Positions 42,101-52,576 of a stretch of 64,000 nucleotides of DNA are shown here, piece by piece. Below the pieces are notes generated by a model. It had not been told where the DNA came from, ran no database searches, and saw nothing but the letters and a program-made list of their open reading frames with translations. This stretch comes from Bacillus sp. V5-8f (GTDB lineage: Bacteria > Bacillota > Bacilli > Bacillales > DSM-1321): the NCBI RefSeq assembly GCF_002863565.1, contig NZ_PGUW01000003.1, positions 1 through 64,000 on the forward strand. The letters run 5' to 3'. Numbering within the stretch: the first letter of the stretch is position 1; each line of letters starts with the position of its first letter. Made by a program: the position numbers and the translations under genes.

Positions 42101-42792
42101 AGGACATCAAGGATCATCCAGGAAGGTTCATTTCCGGAATTACGGAAAGCTTCAAGAACCTCCAGGCGCTTAATCGCACGGGTTCTACGTTGCCCTTGTG
42201 CTGTTTTCAATTCTTCCTTCAATGCTTCTACTTCTTTTTCCGTATCAATGTCCTGAAGTAGTTTTTTAATTGCTTCAGCTCCCATTGATGCCTGGAATTT
42301 CTTACCGTACTTTTCACGGTAAGCACGGTATTCCTTCTCAGATAGAAGCTGTTTCTTTTCTAGTGAAGTATCACCGGTTTCTGTGACAACATAAGATGCA
42401 AAATAAATAACTTCTTCCAAGGCTCGTGGCGACATGTCCAAAACGAGACCCATACGGCTAGGAATACCTTTGAAATACCAGATATGTGAGACAGGGGCAG
42501 CCAATTCGATATGTCCCATGCGTTCACGACGAACTTTTGCACGGGTAACTTCAACGCCACACCGATCACAAACAACGCCTTTATAGCGGACGCGCTTGTA
42601 TTTGCCACAATGGCATTCCCAGTCCTTTTGAGGTCCGAAAATTCTTTCACAGAACAAGCCGTCTTTTTCAGGTTTTAATGTACGATAGTTGATTGTTTCA
42701 GGTTTCTTTACTTCTCCGTGTGACCAAGAACGAATCTTGTCCGGCGAAGCGAGACCGATTTTCATATACTCAAAATTATTAACGTCTAGCAA
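39193..42792 (-). CDS. rpoC: RNA polymerase beta-prime subunit
   Basis: 1199 residues, TTG start ([10 protein letters not shown]) with GGGAGG upstream, as in B. subtilis. The N-terminal zinc ribbon has CHCG and CDRCG (Cys60, Cys62, Cys75, Cys78). The catalytic magnesium motif NADFDGD is near residue 450, and the second zinc site uses cysteines around [13 protein letters not shown]. The trigger-loop and bridge-helix regions look normal. It follows rpoB by 139 bases and ends in a terminator. Confidence 0.99.
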   Translation of the reverse strand: MLDVNNFEYMKIGLASPDKIRSWSHGEVKKPETINYRTLKPEKDGLFCERIFGPQKDWECHCGKYKRVRYKGVVCDRCGVEVTRAKVRRERMGHIELAAPVSHIWYFKGIPSRMGLVLDMSPRALEEVIYFASYVVTETGDTSLEKKQLLSEKEYRAYREKYGKKFQASMGAEAIKKLLQDIDTEKEVEALKEELKTAQGQRRTRAIKRLEVLEAFRNSGNEPSWMILDVLPVIPPELRPMVQLDGGRFATSDLNDLYRRVINRNNRLKRLLDLGAPSIIVQNEKRMLQEAVDALIDNGRRGRPVTGPGNRPLKSLSHMLKGKQGRFRQNLLGKRVDYSGRSVIVVGPNLKMYQCGLPKEMAIELFKPFVMKELVQKGLAHNIKSAKRKIERLQPEVWDVLESVIKEHPVLLNRAPTLHRLGIQAFEPTLVEGRAIRLHPLVCTAYNADFDGDQMAVHVPLSSEAQAEARLLMLAAQNILNPKDGKPVVTPSQDMVLGNYYLTLERENAIGEGMVFKDTNEALIAYQNGYVHLHTRVAVHASSLNNETFTDEQNRQLLLTTVGKLIFNEILPKTFPYINEPTKTNLEEKTPEKYFVEKGANVPEIIKAQPIIDPFKKKILGNIIAEVFKRFKITETSKMLDRMKDLGFKYSTKAGITVGVSDIVVLGEKQQIIEEAQTKVDNVMKQFRRGLITEDERYDRVISIWSAAKDNIQSKLMKSLDRRNPIFMMSDSGARGNASNFTQLAGMRGLMANPAGRIIELPIRSSFREGLTVLEYFISTHGARKGLADTALKTADSGYLTRRLVDVAQDVIIRDDDCGTDRGLLIGALKEGTEVIENLEERLIGRYARKAIRHPETNEVIVQENELITEDLANYIEASGIEKVWIRSAFTCNTSHGVCKKCYGRNLATGQEVEVGEAVGIIAAQSIGEPGTQLTMRTFHTGGVAGDDITQGLPRIQEIFEARNPKGQAIISEIEGTVVGINEIRDKQQEIVIQGEVESRTYTAPYTARLKVTIDSYVQRGQELTEGSIDPKELLKVKDVLSVQEYLLREVQKVYRMQGVEIGDKHIEVMVRQMLRKVRVIDAGETDVLPGTLLDIHQFTLANTSALIEGKIPATGRPILLGITKASLETDSFLSAASFQETTRVLTDAAIKGKRDELLGLKENVIIGKLVPAGTGMLRYRKAHPVHVEDINEDTVTVD

Positions 42793-42931
42793 GGGGCCTA
42801 CCTCCCTTTTAATCTCCAGGTTTTACCCTTATTGCTTCCCATAGAGCTCATGTCTATTGAATGAACTCTAACCGCCAGCTCCTTCCCATGGAAATCACTG
42901 CCGGTTAGAGCTGAAAATTTAAAGAATACCC

Positions 42932-45900
42932 TTAATCAGTTGTAATGGCGTTTGTATTTGCTCCTGCGTCAGAGGTCACCATGTCCTTGCCTTGGGGATC
43001 TATGGATAATGAATCCGAATGATTCACATCATCTTCATCCTCCAGATCACGCATTTCAATTTCACGGTCGTCAGCGGACAGGATCTTGACGTCCATACCC
43101 AAACTTTGAAGTTCTTTGATTAATACCTTGAATGATTCAGGAACTCCTGGTTCAGGAACATTTTCGCCCTTTACAATTGCTTCATATGTCTTAACACGGC
43201 CAACAACGTCATCTGACTTAACAGTAAGGATTTCTTGTAGAGTATATGCAGCACCATATGCTTCAAGTGCCCAAACCTCCATCTCACCGAAACGCTGACC
43301 GCCAAACTGGGCTTTACCGCCAAGAGGCTGTTGTGTAACAAGTGAGTAAGGTCCAGTTGAACGAGCATGCAGCTTATCATCAACCATGTGGGCAAGCTTG
43401 ATCATATACATGACACCAACAGATACACGGTTATCGAATGGCTCTCCTGTACGACCGTCATATAGGACCGTTTTAGCATCACGGGCCATCCCTGCTTCTT
43501 CAATTGTAGACCAAACATCTTCCTCACGGGCGCCGTCAAATACCGGTGAAGCAACATGAATGTTAAGTGCACGAGCAGCCATTCCAAGATGGAGCTCCAA
43601 TACTTGACCGATATTCATACGTGAAGGAACCCCTAGAGGATTCAACATGATGTCTACAGGTGTTCCATCCGGCAAGTACGGCATATCCTCTTCAGGAAGA
43701 ATACGAGAGATAACACCTTTGTTACCATGACGCCCGGCCATCTTATCCCCTTCATGGATCTTACGCTTTTGAACAATGTAAACACGGACAAGCTGATTGA
43801 CTCCCGGTGGAAGCTCATCACCATCTTCACGGTTGAAAACTTTTACATCGTGAACAATACCGCCTCCGCCATGAGGAACGCGAAGTGACGTATCCCGCAC
43901 TTCTCGTGCTTTCTCACCAAAGATTGCGTGTAGAAGTCGTTCTTCCGCAGTTAGTTCCGTCACCCCTTTAGGTGTAACTTTACCAACAAGAAGGTCTCCA
44001 TCTTTCACTTCAGCACCGATTCTGATAATACCGCGTTCATCAAGGTTGCGGAGCGCATCTTCACCCACGTTCGGGATATCACGTGTAATTTCCTCTGGTC
44101 CGAGCTTCGTATCACGAGACTCTGATTCATATTCTTCAATATGAATAGAAGTATAAACATCGTCCTTTACAAGACGTTCGCTCATGATGATGGCATCTTC
44201 ATAGTTATAACCATCCCATGTCATGAAAGCTACTAACACGTTGCGGCCAAGAGCTAATTCACCTTTTTCCATGGAAGGTCCATCAGCAAGAATTTCGCCT
44301 TTGACCACTCTGTCGCCAACTGAGACGATTGGGCGCTGGTTATAGCATGTTCCCTGGTTGGAACGGATAAATTTAAGCATACGGTACTTATCCAGGTTTC
44401 CAGTAACCTCGCGGCCATCAACTTCTGTAACACGGCGTACCCATACTTCACGTGATTCTACGTGTTCAACGATTCCCTCATGTTTACAAATAACAGCAGC
44501 GCCGGAGTCTTTAGCAGATACATATTCCATACCCGTTCCTACTCGCGGTGCTTCAGGCTGCATTAACGGTACAGCTTGGCGCTGCATGTTCGCACCCATA
44601 AGCGCACGGTTAGAGTCATCGTTTTCCAAGAATGGTATACAAGCTGTAGCAGCCGAAACCACCTGCTTAGGAGATACATCCATATAGTCGACGCGGTCTC
44701 TTGGAACAACGGTGTTTTCGCCTCGGAAACGGGCTACAATATCATTATCTAGGAATGATCCGTCATCTGAAAGCCGTACATTTGCCTGCGCAACTACATA
44801 ATTATCTTCTTCATCAGCCGTTAAGTAATCGATTCGGTTCGTGATCTTCCCTGTATCAGGATCTACCCGGCGGTATGGAGTCTCAATAAATCCAAAACGG
44901 TTTACCTTCGCAAAGCTTGATAAGGAGTTAATCAAACCAATGTTTGGCCCCTCCGGTGTTTCAATTGGACACATACGGCCATAGTGGGAGTAGTGAACAT
45001 CACGCACTTCAAATCCAGCACGTTCACGAGTCAAACCACCTGGCCCCAATGCAGAAAGGCGGCGTTTATGCGTTAATTCTGCCAGCGGGTTCGTTTGGTC
45101 CATGAACTGTGATAACTGGGAGCTTCCAAAGAACTCTTTAATTGACGCAATTACAGGGCGAATATTTATTAACTGCTGTGGTGTAATTGTATTTGTATCC
45201 TGGATCGACATTCTTTCACGAACAACACGTTCCATCCGGGATAGACCAATTCTGAACTGGTTTTGCAGCAATTCGCCAACTGAACGAAGACGGCGATTCC
45301 CTAAATGGTCGATATCATCGGTGTCACCGACAGTGTGCAACAAATTAAAGAAATAGCTAATGGACGAAATGATATCTGCTGGCGTAATATTCTTCACTTG
45401 CTCGGAAACATACGCATTTCCGATAACATTGATTACTTTTTCACCTTCAGCATCATTTGGAGCATAAATCTTTATCGGCTGTAAAAGAGTTTCTTCTTCA
45501 ACTACGCCACCAACCGGATGAAACTTTTTAAATCCGGCACCGGCTTCCAGATAAGGAATAATCTTATCGAGTGTACGACGATCAAGCAACGTACCTTTTT
45601 CCACGATAATTTCTCCTGTCTCAGGATCAGCCAATGTTTCAGCAATACGCTGTCCGAACAAACGGTTTTTAATATGAAGCTTTTTATTTATCTTATAACG
45701 TCCAACGTTTGCTAAATCATAACGTTTCGGATCGAAAAAACGTGAAACTAAAAGGCTCTTAGCGTTCTCGACAGTAGGGGGCTCACCCGGACGAAGACGT
45801 TCATAGATTTCAAGCAACGCCTTTTCAACACTCTCGGTATTATCTTTTTCAAGCGTGTTGCGGATGTATTCATTATCGCCAATCAAGTCGATAATTTCCT

Positions 45901-46513
45901 GGTCAGAGCCAAATCCGAGCGCACGAAGCAATACCGTTACAGGAAGCTTTCTGGTACGGTCAATTCGCACATACACTACATCCTTGGCGTCAGTTTCGTA
46001 TTCAAGCCATGCTCCGCGGTTTGGAATTACGGTCGCTGTAAATCCGCGCTTACCGTTTTTGTCCATCTTTCCGCTATAATAGACGCTTGGCGAGCGAACT
46101 AATTGAGATACGATAACACGTTCGGCACCATTGATGATAAATGTACCTGTTTCAGTCATTAGAGGGAAATCACCCATGAAAACATCCTGGTCTTTCACTT
46201 CCCCTGTTTCTTTGTTTACAAGACGTACCTTAACACGAAGCGGAGCAGAGTAAGTTACATCGCGCTCTTTTGATTCCTCAACAGGATATTTAGGATCCCC
46301 AAGGCTATAATCAATAAATTCAAGCGATAGATTCCCGGTGAAATCCTCAATTGGAGAAATATCCTGGAACATTTCCCTTAACCCTTCATCAAGAAACCAT
46401 TGATACGAAGCGGTTTGGATTTCAATGAGGTTAGGAAGCTCTAAAACCTCACTGATCCGAGCATAACTTCTGCGTTGGCGGTGTCGTCCATACTGAACAA
46501 GTTGACCTGTCAA
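42932..46513 (-). CDS. rpoB: RNA polymerase beta subunit
   Basis: 1193 residues. A TTG start at 46513 ([10 protein letters not shown]) is chosen because GAGGGG lies eight bases upstream and the N terminus equals B. subtilis RpoB; a GTG at 46522 would overlap that RBS. The rifampicin-binding cluster reads [20 protein letters not shown], all standard residues, so sensitivity is expected. Active-site blocks such as [13 protein letters not shown] are present. The C terminus (about 1150-1193) is acidic and variable. Confidence 0.99.
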   Translation of the reverse strand: MTGQLVQYGRHRQRRSYARISEVLELPNLIEIQTASYQWFLDEGLREMFQDISPIEDFTGNLSLEFIDYSLGDPKYPVEESKERDVTYSAPLRVKVRLVNKETGEVKDQDVFMGDFPLMTETGTFIINGAERVIVSQLVRSPSVYYSGKMDKNGKRGFTATVIPNRGAWLEYETDAKDVVYVRIDRTRKLPVTVLLRALGFGSDQEIIDLIGDNEYIRNTLEKDNTESVEKALLEIYERLRPGEPPTVENAKSLLVSRFFDPKRYDLANVGRYKINKKLHIKNRLFGQRIAETLADPETGEIIVEKGTLLDRRTLDKIIPYLEAGAGFKKFHPVGGVVEEETLLQPIKIYAPNDAEGEKVINVIGNAYVSEQVKNITPADIISSISYFFNLLHTVGDTDDIDHLGNRRLRSVGELLQNQFRIGLSRMERVVRERMSIQDTNTITPQQLINIRPVIASIKEFFGSSQLSQFMDQTNPLAELTHKRRLSALGPGGLTRERAGFEVRDVHYSHYGRMCPIETPEGPNIGLINSLSSFAKVNRFGFIETPYRRVDPDTGKITNRIDYLTADEEDNYVVAQANVRLSDDGSFLDNDIVARFRGENTVVPRDRVDYMDVSPKQVVSAATACIPFLENDDSNRALMGANMQRQAVPLMQPEAPRVGTGMEYVSAKDSGAAVICKHEGIVEHVESREVWVRRVTEVDGREVTGNLDKYRMLKFIRSNQGTCYNQRPIVSVGDRVVKGEILADGPSMEKGELALGRNVLVAFMTWDGYNYEDAIIMSERLVKDDVYTSIHIEEYESESRDTKLGPEEITRDIPNVGEDALRNLDERGIIRIGAEVKDGDLLVGKVTPKGVTELTAEERLLHAIFGEKAREVRDTSLRVPHGGGGIVHDVKVFNREDGDELPPGVNQLVRVYIVQKRKIHEGDKMAGRHGNKGVISRILPEEDMPYLPDGTPVDIMLNPLGVPSRMNIGQVLELHLGMAARALNIHVASPVFDGAREEDVWSTIEEAGMARDAKTVLYDGRTGEPFDNRVSVGVMYMIKLAHMVDDKLHARSTGPYSLVTQQPLGGKAQFGGQRFGEMEVWALEAYGAAYTLQEILTVKSDDVVGRVKTYEAIVKGENVPEPGVPESFKVLIKELQSLGMDVKILSADDREIEMRDLEDEDDVNHSDSLSIDPQGKDMVTSDAGANTNAITTD

Positions 46514-46579
46514 CTGATTCACCCCTCAAATCAAGCGTTATAAAAGTGTATTGCCGATAGAAAACAACCTGGTTTCCTA

Positions 46580-46615
46580 TAGACAAAAATAAAATGGTTT
46601 TTACTTTAAAAACCA
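46580..46615 (-). terminator. AT-rich hairpin in the rpoB leader, possible attenuator
   Basis: Minus-strand TGGTTTTTA (46615-46607) pairs with TAAAAACCA (46603-46595) around a three-base loop and is followed by TTTTATTTTTG. It lies between the promoter at 46730-46758 and rpoB, so it could act as a partial terminator in the leader or end the upstream ybxB transcript. Confidence 0.45.
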
Positions 46616-46729
46616 CTATTTCACAAAACTCGCACTATTATTTATATATTTTTTCCATCTTATCCAATCTTTATTCAAAAAATGGATAATAATTGTATAG
46701 TGATGGAAATTATATATATGCATTATATA

Positions 46730-46758
46730 ATAATAACATAGTGAAAAATTAGAGTCAA
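46730..46758 (-). promoter_or_regulatory. rpoB promoter overlapping the end of ybxB
   Basis: Minus-strand TTGACT (46758-46753), 17-base spacer and TATTAT (46735-46730). The -35 lies over the ybxB stop codon. It gives a leader of about 210 bases before rpoB. Confidence 0.65.
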
Positions 46759-47366
46759 TCTTTTTTAGAAACCAAAACATAGTAGCCTTTTTTCTTCTGC
46801 ACTACTTCTACATTCCCAAACAGCTCGTTTAATTTGTCCATAGCCGAAGGGGCGCCCTGTTTTTTTTGGATAACCACCCATAGCTGGCCACCAGAAGCCA
46901 AACGTTCATAACTGTTAACTAAGATTTTCTGAACCACTTTTTTTCCGGCCCGTATCGGAGGATTAGTGAGAATAGCTGCAAACCCACCTGCATCAACCCC
47001 ATCAAATACGTCACTTTCATAGATAGAGACATTTGAAATAGCATTAGTATTGGCATTCTCTTTTGCAAGCTCTATAGCCCTCGAATTAATATCAATCATA
47101 TGGACATTTCTCCCGGGGTAAGAAGCCGCTACCGAAAGGCCAATGGGTCCATAGCCGCAACCAACATCAAGTATGTCCCCTTTTATCTCTAAGTTCAACT
47201 GAAATGCTTCTATTAAAAGCCGGGATCCAAAATCAACCTCATTTTTGGAGAAAACTCCAGCATCGCTTTTAAAGCGAAATGTTTTTCCTCTCAAGGTAAA
47301 ATCCCAAAACCTTGGGTTGCTTTCTACATCTGGTTTTTGTGAATAGTAATGGCCTGCCAGGGTCAT
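46755..47366 (-). CDS. ybxB: class I SAM-dependent methyltransferase (RsmC-like, YbxB)
   Basis: 203 residues with the SAM-binding glycine motif LDVGCGYGPIGLS (about 66-78) and the NPPIRAGK catalytic motif of RsmC-type rRNA guanine-N2 methyltransferases. It resembles B. subtilis YbxB; the target is likely 16S rRNA but is not established by sequence. The RBS AGGAGG is only two bases from the ATG at 47366, so a start a few codons downstream is possible. It lies between rplL and rpoB as in B. subtilis. Confidence 0.88.
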   Translation of the reverse strand: MTLAGHYYSQKPDVESNPRFWDFTLRGKTFRFKSDAGVFSKNEVDFGSRLLIEAFQLNLEIKGDILDVGCGYGPIGLSVAASYPGRNVHMIDINSRAIELAKENANTNAISNVSIYESDVFDGVDAGGFAAILTNPPIRAGKKVVQKILVNSYERLASGGQLWVVIQKKQGAPSAMDKLNELFGNVEVVQKKKGYYVLVSKKD

Positions 47367-47529
47367 CTCCTCCTATCAGAAAGGAATTATGAAGAAAAAA
47401 AGAGAGAAGAACTGCGAAGAAGTTAGGGTATGGTTTCAGTACAACTGTATTAGGTTGCCTTCAACACAATCTCCTTATACTTAGTTTGCAGTGAATCATG
47501 AGTAATCCGGAGCAAAAGCTAGCTAAGAG

Positions 47530-47557
47530 AAAAAAAGCCCGCCGGTTACAGCGAGCT
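47530..47557 (-). terminator. terminator downstream of rplJL
   Basis: Minus-strand AGCTCGCTG (47557-47549) pairs with CGGCGGGCT (47544-47536) using two G-U pairs, followed by six T. It lies 20 bases after the rplL stop. Confidence 0.85.
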
Positions 47558-47577
47558 TTCTTTATTAAGCGGCATTA

Positions 47578-47943
47578 TTACTTAACTTCAACGCCAGCTC
47601 CAACTTCTTCAAGTTTAGCTTTGATTTCTTCAGCTTCTTCTTTAGAAACGCCTTCTTTAAGCGGCTTTGGAGCGTTGTCGACAACGTCTTTTGCTTCTTT
47701 AAGCCCAAGACCAGTGATTTCACGAACAACTTTGATAACCTTGATTTTTTGGTCACCTGCAGAAGCAAGAACAACGTCAAATTCAGTTTTCTCTTCAGCA
47801 GCACCACCAGCAGCAGCCCCACCAGCGATTGCTACAGGAGCAGCAGCAGTTACACCAAATTCTTCTTCGATTGCTTTTACAAGGTCATTCAATTCTAAAA
47901 CAGTCATAGATTTAACTGCTTCAATGATTTGTTCTTTAGTCAT
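47578..47943 (-). CDS. rplL: 50S ribosomal protein L7/L12
   Basis: 121 residues: an N-terminal dimerisation domain ([20 protein letters not shown]), an Ala/Gly-rich hinge (about 38-50) and a C-terminal factor-binding domain ([20 protein letters not shown]). Multiple copies bind L10 in the stalk that recruits translation GTPases. Confidence 0.98.
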   Translation of the reverse strand: MTKEQIIEAVKSMTVLELNDLVKAIEEEFGVTAAAPVAIAGGAAAGGAAEEKTEFDVVLASAGDQKIKVIKVVREITGLGLKEAKDVVDNAPKPLKEGVSKEEAEEIKAKLEEVGAGVEVK

Positions 47944-48004
47944 TGTTTAGTTCCTCCTTAAGGTTTTAGGTTTATTATTTTAATAGCTGTAAATCAGTCT
48001 TAAC

Positions 48005-48505
48005 TTACGCGCCTTGTTCTTCTTTTTGGTCTGCGACAGCTTTTGCAGCAAGAGCAAGATTGCGGATAGGTGCTTGTAGCACGGAAAGGAGCATAGAAAG
48101 CAATCCTTCGCGTGATGGAAGTTCTGCAAGAGCCTTGATTTGATCAGCTGATGCTACATTCCCTTCGATCACTCCGGCTTTAATTTCTAATGCTTCATGT
48201 TTCTTCGCGAAATCATTAAGGATTTTCGCTGGCGCAACAACATCTTCATTTGAGAACGCAATTGCGTTTGGACCAGTCAGAGAATCGTTTAAGCCAGTAA
48301 GCTCAGCTGTTTCTACTGCACGGCGTGTCATAGTGTTTTTATATACTTTGAAATCAATGCCCGCATCACGTAATTGTTTACGTAGTTCAGTTACTTCAGC
48401 AACTGTTAAACCGCGATAATCAACAACAACAGCTGTTTGTGCAGATTTAAACTTATCAGAGATCTCGTCGACGATTTGTTTCTTTTGTTCGATAACGCTG
48501 CTCAT
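48005..48505 (-). CDS. rplJ: 50S ribosomal protein L10
   Basis: 166 residues starting [20 protein letters not shown] and ending [13 protein letters not shown]. The C-terminal helix carries L7/L12 dimers. The start at 48505 matches B. subtilis and has AGGAGGTG. A leader with the L10-binding RNA motif and a terminator precedes it, pointing to autoregulation. Confidence 0.98.
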   Translation of the reverse strand: MSSVIEQKKQIVDEISDKFKSAQTAVVVDYRGLTVAEVTELRKQLRDAGIDFKVYKNTMTRRAVETAELTGLNDSLTGPNAIAFSNEDVVAPAKILNDFAKKHEALEIKAGVIEGNVASADQIKALAELPSREGLLSMLLSVLQAPIRNLALAAKAVADQKEEQGA

Positions 48506-48549
48506 CCTTACACCTCCTATAGATTTTGCTGAAAACATTCATACCGTTA

Positions 48550-48586
48550 AAATAAAAGCCTCCATATCTATCGCAGACACGGAGGC
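48550..48586 (-). terminator. leader terminator within the L10 leader
   Basis: Minus-strand GCCTCC (48586-48581) pairs with GGAGGC (48563-48558), followed by TTTTATTTT. As part of the L10 leader it is the expected attenuator. Confidence 0.8.
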
Positions 48587-48680
48587 AGTAATTTCAAAAA
48601 TCATAGTCAGTGACTAGTATTATCGAATTACCTCGGCAGGACATTAAGCTTTATTATAAGCACCTGCTGTCTACGGTACA
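48558..48680 (-). promoter_or_regulatory. L10 leader RNA
   Basis: The minus strand contains ACCGTAGACAGCAGGTG and, further on, TTAATGTCCTGCCGAGGT, the conserved arms of the Bacillales L10 leader. L10 (with L7/L12) binds it to control rplJL expression. A terminator at 48550-48586 closes the element. Confidence 0.9.
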
Positions 48681-48709
48681 AATTGTATTCATTTATAACA
48701 ACAAAAGTA

Positions 48710-48739
48710 ATTATAACAATAATCCTTTTATATTGTCAA
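48710..48739 (-). promoter_or_regulatory. rplJL promoter
   Basis: Minus-strand perfect TTGACA (48739-48734), 18-base spacer and perfect TATAAT (48715-48710), located just after the rplA stop codon. Confidence 0.9.
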
Positions 48740-48747
48740 CTTTTTTA

Positions 48748-49437
48748 TTAGAAACTTGAAGGATCTACCTTCACACCAGGGCCCATAGTTGTAGATACAG
48801 CAACACTCTTCATGTAAGTACCTTTAGCAGCCGCAGGCTTTGCTTTCAATAAAGTTTCATAGATTGTATTCAAGTTCTCAGCTAGCTTGTTGTCTTCAAA
48901 AGAGACTTTACCGATTGGAACATGGATGATACCAGCTTTGTCAGCGCGGTATTCAACTTTACCAGCTTTGATTTCATTCACTGCTCTTGTAACATCAAAT
49001 GTTACTGTGCCAGTTTTCGGGTTTGGCATTAAACCTTTCGGTCCTAATACACGTCCAAGTTTACCAACTTCACCCATCATGTCTGGAGTAGCAACGATTA
49101 CATCAAAGTCAAACCAACCTTGCTGGATCTTGTTGATGTAATCAGAATCACCAACATAATCAGCGCCGGCAGCTTCTGCTTCTTTTGCTTTTTCACCTTT
49201 AGCGAATACTAACACACGCTGTGTTTTACCAGTTCCGTTTGGAAGCACAACTGCTCCACGGATTTGCTGGTCAGCTTTCTTAACATCGATTCCTAAACGG
49301 AATGCAGCTTCAACAGTCGCATCAAATTTAGCGAAATTTGTTTTTTTAGCAAGCTCGATAGCTTCAGTTGCAGAGTAAGCCTTTGTGCGGTCTACAAGCC
49401 CGGCAGCTTCGAGATACTTTTTACCTTTTTTAGCCAT
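48748..49437 (-). CDS. rplA: 50S ribosomal protein L1
   Basis: 229 residues starting [20 protein letters not shown]. The conserved [19 protein letters not shown] block is intact. It forms the mobile L1 stalk at the E site. It follows rplK and ends just before the rplJL promoter. Confidence 0.98.
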   Translation of the reverse strand: MAKKGKKYLEAAGLVDRTKAYSATEAIELAKKTNFAKFDATVEAAFRLGIDVKKADQQIRGAVVLPNGTGKTQRVLVFAKGEKAKEAEAAGADYVGDSDYINKIQQGWFDFDVIVATPDMMGEVGKLGRVLGPKGLMPNPKTGTVTFDVTRAVNEIKAGKVEYRADKAGIIHVPIGKVSFEDNKLAENLNTIYETLLKAKPAAAKGTYMKSVAVSTTMGPGVKVDPSSF

Positions 49438-49543
49438 GTAAAAAATCCTCCTATTTTGTGGTTTTAACGGAATGACCTCCCACGAATAAAGGTTGCGAAC
49501 TGAATCGCAACCCCCGTAAGAAACATGCAGAACACGTTAGCGA

Positions 49544-49969
49544 TTAGTCTTCGATAACGATACCCATGCTGCGTGCTGTACCTTCAACCATGCGCATTGC
49601 AGACTCAACGTTTGCAGCGTTCAGGTCAGGCATTTTCGTTTCAGCAATCTCGCGTACTTTATCACGCTTGATTGTAGCAACTTTTTTACGGTTAGGTTCA
49701 CCAGAACCAGACTCGAGTCCAGCTGCTTTCTTAAGCAATACTGCAGCAGGAGGAGTTTTAGTAATGAATGTAAATGAACGGTCTTCAAATACCGTGATCT
49801 CAACAGGAATGATAAGACCAGCTTGGTCTGCTGTACGAGCGTTGAACTCCTTACAGAATCCCATGATGTTTACACCAGCTTGACCCAAAGCAGGTCCAAC
49901 AGGTGGTGCTGGATTGGCTTTACCAGCAGGAATTTGCAATTTAACCATTTTAATTACTTTTTTAGCCAC
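49544..49969 (-). CDS. rplK: 50S ribosomal protein L11
   Basis: 141 residues with a GTG start at 49969 ([12 protein letters not shown]) and GGAGGTG nine bases upstream. It forms the GTPase-associated centre; the proline-rich N-terminal segment ([18 protein letters not shown]) is needed for RelA-type stringent activation and thiostrepton binding and is intact. Confidence 0.98.
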   Translation of the reverse strand: MAKKVIKMVKLQIPAGKANPAPPVGPALGQAGVNIMGFCKEFNARTADQAGLIIPVEITVFEDRSFTFITKTPPAAVLLKKAAGLESGSGEPNRKKVATIKRDKVREIAETKMPDLNAANVESAMRMVEGTARSMGIVIED

Positions 49970-50104
49970 GAGACACACCTCCTTATCGTCCGTGATGTGG
50001 TAATAGGGCTCGAGGTCCCTCCCACTCAACTGATTCTTTATATCACAAATAAAGAATTTGTATGTTTGTTCAGGTCTCTTTTACGAGACATACTGACCTA
50101 TGAA

Positions 50105-50133
50105 ATAGTATCATTTTTTGATTCTTATTTCAA
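50105..50133 (-). promoter_or_regulatory. rplKA promoter
   Basis: Minus-strand TTGAAA (50133-50128), 17-base spacer and TACTAT (50110-50105). The leader that follows includes an AT-rich hairpin (TTCTTTAT / ATAAAGAA) near 50036-50056. Confidence 0.65.
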
Positions 50134-50144
50134 GTTATTTTGAA

Positions 50145-50678
50145 TTATAATTTTTCCACCTGACTAAAGTCAAGTTCAACCGGTGTATCCCGGCCAAACA
50201 TATTGACAAGGACTTTTAATTTACCTTTATCTTTATCAAGCTCTTCTATGGACCCGCTAAAGTTTGCAAACGGACCTTCTTTGACACGAACTGTATCCCC
50301 GACGATCATGTCTAGTTCTATCTTCTTTTCTTCAATACCCATGCTCTTAAGCACCATCTCCACCTCATCAGGAAGAAGCGGGGTCGGCTTTGAGCCTGAA
50401 CCTGCGGAACCCACGAATCCCGTTACACCCGGCGTATTGCGGACAACATACCATGAATCATCTGTCATGATAATCTCAACCAATACATAGCCCGGAAACA
50501 CCTTTTTTTTCGTTACTTTTTTCTTTCCGTCTTTGATTTCTGTTTCTTCTTCCTCTGGGACCACAACGCGGAAAATCTTATCCTGCATTCCCATAGACTC
50601 CACACGTTTTTCCAGATTGGCTTTTACCTTATTTTCATATCCAGAATAAGTATGGACAACATACCAATTTTTTTCCAT
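50145..50678 (-). CDS. nusG: transcription termination/antitermination protein NusG
   Basis: 177 residues: an NGN domain starting MEKNWYVVHTYSGYENKVKA and a C-terminal KOW domain (VKEGPFANFSGSIEELDKDK). In Bacillus NusG promotes sequence-specific pausing and works with Rho or NusA. It follows secE, with a terminator-like hairpin in the 193-base gap. Confidence 0.98.
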   Translation of the reverse strand: MEKNWYVVHTYSGYENKVKANLEKRVESMGMQDKIFRVVVPEEEETEIKDGKKKVTKKKVFPGYVLVEIIMTDDSWYVVRNTPGVTGFVGSAGSGSKPTPLLPDEVEMVLKSMGIEEKKIELDMIVGDTVRVKEGPFANFSGSIEELDKDKGKLKVLVNMFGRDTPVELDFSQVEKL

Positions 50679-50796
50679 TTGATAGGACTTTTAAAGTCCT
50701 TCCCTCCCCGCACTTTTTTCTTTTGTGAGGCATCTCAAGTTTCGATTTCAATCTCATAAAAGATAAATATAGATTACATTGGCAAAAAAAGACAAA

Positions 50797-50820
50797 TTAA
50801 AAAACCCGTTCCCGGGCCTT
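50797..50820 (-). terminator. terminator-like hairpin between secE and nusG
   Basis: Minus-strand GGCCCG (50818-50813) pairs with CGGGTT (50808-50803) via two G-U pairs around a four-base loop, followed by TTTT. It lies about 50 bases past the secE stop. Confidence 0.65.
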
Positions 50821-50871
50821 TTGTTGTGTTGCTTATTATTCTATCACTATTATACCTGATTTTTGAATCTC

Positions 50872-51045
50872 TTATTCAAGAACTAAGCGAATTAATTCAG
50901 AAATCCCCAGATCGATGACCGCAAAGAAAACAGACATGATCAAAACGGTGGTAATAACGATAATTGTATATTTTGTAAGTTCTTTTCTTTTTGGCCAGCT
51001 TACTTTTTTCATCTCGCGAATAACGCCGCTGAAAAACTCGCTCAT
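50872..51045 (-). CDS. secE: preprotein translocase subunit SecE
   Basis: 57 residues; short Gram-positive form with the conserved amphipathic REMKKVSWPKRKELTKYT segment followed by one transmembrane helix (about 29-50). It clamps SecY. ATG 51045 is favoured by GGAGG eight bases upstream over a TTG five codons earlier. Confidence 0.96.
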   Translation of the reverse strand: MSEFFSGVIREMKKVSWPKRKELTKYTIIVITTVLIMSVFFAVIDLGISELIRLVLE

Positions 51046-51099
51046 GAATGTAACCTCCAACTACTGTATGGATACGCCTTTTTCAAATCTATTGAACAG

Positions 51100-51249
51100 T
51101 TACTTTGTTTCTTTATGCATGGTATGGGCATTGCATGTACTACAGAATTTCTTAATCTCAAGGCGTTCAGAACTTGTTGCCTTATTGCTTTCGGAAGTGT
51201 AGTTCCTCGAACCGCATTCCGTACAAGCTAAAATAACTTTCTTTCTCAT
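51100..51249 (-). CDS. rpmGB: 50S ribosomal protein L33 (zinc-binding type)
   Basis: 49 residues starting [20 protein letters not shown] and ending [11 protein letters not shown]. Two CxxC pairs (Cys9/Cys12 and Cys36/Cys39) make it the zinc-binding form. AGGTGG precedes the ATG. It lies between sigH and secE as in other Bacillus. Confidence 0.96.
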   Translation of the reverse strand: MRKKVILACTECGSRNYTSESNKATSSERLEIKKFCSTCNAHTMHKETK

Positions 51250-51336
51250 ATGATACGCCACCTATCTATACGTCCATAAAACTTTATCACGGCTTACTTT
51301 TAATGTCAATATGAACAGGGCATGTGTCACACGAGA

Positions 51337-51987
51337 CTAAAGAGTAATTTCTCTAACTTCCAGATAGCGTTCCAGTTTTCTTTTGACACGTTGCAGAGCG
51401 TTATCGATGGATTTTACGTGGCGGTTCAATTCCTCGGAAATTTCTTGGTAGGACTGGCCGTCAAGGTAAAGGGCTAACACTTTCCTTTCCAGGTCGCTGA
51501 GCAGCTCGGTCATTTTTAATTCTATATCATCAAATTCTTCTCGATGGATGATCAGCTCTTCCGGGTCAAGAATCTTCGCGCCGGAAATGACATCCAACAA
51601 AGTCCTGTCTGATTCATCATCATAAATTGGCTTGTCCAGAGAAACATAAGAATTAAGCGGGATATGCTTTTGCCTGGTGGCTGTTTTGATAGCCGTTATA
51701 ATTTGCCTGGTAATGCATAGCTCGGCAAAAGCCTTAAAGGAAGAAAGCTTGTCTCCCTTAAAATCACGGATTGCTTTATAAAGGCCGATCATGCCTTCCT
51801 GAAAGATATCTTCCTTATCCGCTCCGATCAGGAAATACGTACGGGCTTTCGCCCTGACGAAGTTTCGGTATTTTTGGATAATATAATCAAGGGCTTCACT
51901 GTCACCCTTGTGCACTAAGCCCACCAACGTCTCATCTTCCAACTCAAAATATCGGTCATTCCGTTTCGTTCCGAAGTTGGCACCCAC
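51337..51987 (-). CDS. sigH: RNA polymerase sigma-H factor
   Basis: 216 residues. Region 2 (KYRNFVRAKARTYFLIGADK through QEGMIGLYKAIRDF) and region 4 (SDLERKVLALYLDGQSYQEI, helix-turn-helix) are clear and close to B. subtilis SigH, which drives early sporulation and competence genes such as spo0A and kinA. I favour a GTG start at 51987 (MGANFGTKRND) with GGGGGG eight bases upstream; a GTG at 52011 has no RBS. An A-type promoter lies at 52026-52055, consistent with growth-phase control in B. subtilis. Confidence 0.96.
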   Translation of the reverse strand: MGANFGTKRNDRYFELEDETLVGLVHKGDSEALDYIIQKYRNFVRAKARTYFLIGADKEDIFQEGMIGLYKAIRDFKGDKLSSFKAFAELCITRQIITAIKTATRQKHIPLNSYVSLDKPIYDDESDRTLLDVISGAKILDPEELIIHREEFDDIELKMTELLSDLERKVLALYLDGQSYQEISEELNRHVKSIDNALQRVKRKLERYLEVREITL

Positions 51988-52025
51988 ACATTTATCCCCC
52001 CGACCGTACACAAATAGATAGAATA

Positions 52026-52055
52026 ATTATACAGTAGGTAATTTTTGGACGTCAA
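52026..52055 (-). promoter_or_regulatory. sigH promoter
   Basis: Minus-strand TTGACG (52055-52050), 18-base spacer and perfect TATAAT (52031-52026), 39 bases before the chosen start. In B. subtilis the sigH promoter is AbrB-repressed; the AT-rich surroundings fit but no site can be assigned by eye. Confidence 0.8.
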
Positions 52056-52059
52056 CAGC

Positions 52060-52572
52060 TCAAAGCTTGCCGCGGCGCCATTTTTCGAAAATTTCTGCAA
52101 TTTCTTCACTCAATGCAATCTTGGATGAGGGTTTTTTCTTCGTTGTTTTTTTTACGCTCTTTTCTATTTCTCCACTTACATGATTCATTTCATTTAGTAG
52201 CTCCCGTGCAGATTTCCTTAGGGCTCCCTGGCCAAATATTACCCATTGTTCCGTAAAATCCGAGGTGGCTACATGAATTTGTGTCTTGATATTATTCAAA
52301 TCACTTGCGAGCTTTTCGATCCGTTCATCTGCCGACTCGTTTTCCCTTGTAAATATAATTTCAACTTGAAAATTCTTATATTTACGCTCAATTCCCTGGA
52401 CAAAATGTGCATCAAACACGATAATAACACGATAACCAGTGAAGGCCTGGTATTCTGCCATGATCTCAATTAAACGGTCCCTAGCTGAAGATAAATCCTT
52501 ATCCTTTAATTCTCTTAGCTCCGGCCATGCCCCGATAATATTGTAACCGTCCACCAACAGAATGTTGTCCAT
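52060..52572 (-). CDS. rae1: NYN/PIN-domain endoribonuclease Rae1 (YacP)
   Basis: 170 residues with the NYN/PIN metal site: ILLVDGYNIIGAW at the N terminus, VIIVFDAHF, and ESADERIEKLA plus ATSDFTEQ further on. B. subtilis Rae1 (YacP) cleaves mRNA in the ribosomal A site. The C-terminal 40 residues are basic. It lies four bases after rlmB. Confidence 0.93.
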   Translation of the reverse strand: MDNILLVDGYNIIGAWPELRELKDKDLSSARDRLIEIMAEYQAFTGYRVIIVFDAHFVQGIERKYKNFQVEIIFTRENESADERIEKLASDLNNIKTQIHVATSDFTEQWVIFGQGALRKSARELLNEMNHVSGEIEKSVKKTTKKKPSSKIALSEEIAEIFEKWRRGKL

Positions 52573-52576
52573 CGGG

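Noticed and set aside
44900-45150. Rifampicin-resistance changes in rpoB
   Set aside because: The resistance cluster carries the standard residues throughout.
43000-46500. Antisense frames inside rpoB, rpoC, fusA and the ribosomal genes
   Set aside because: They are shadows of highly conserved genes, without RBS sites or family resemblance.
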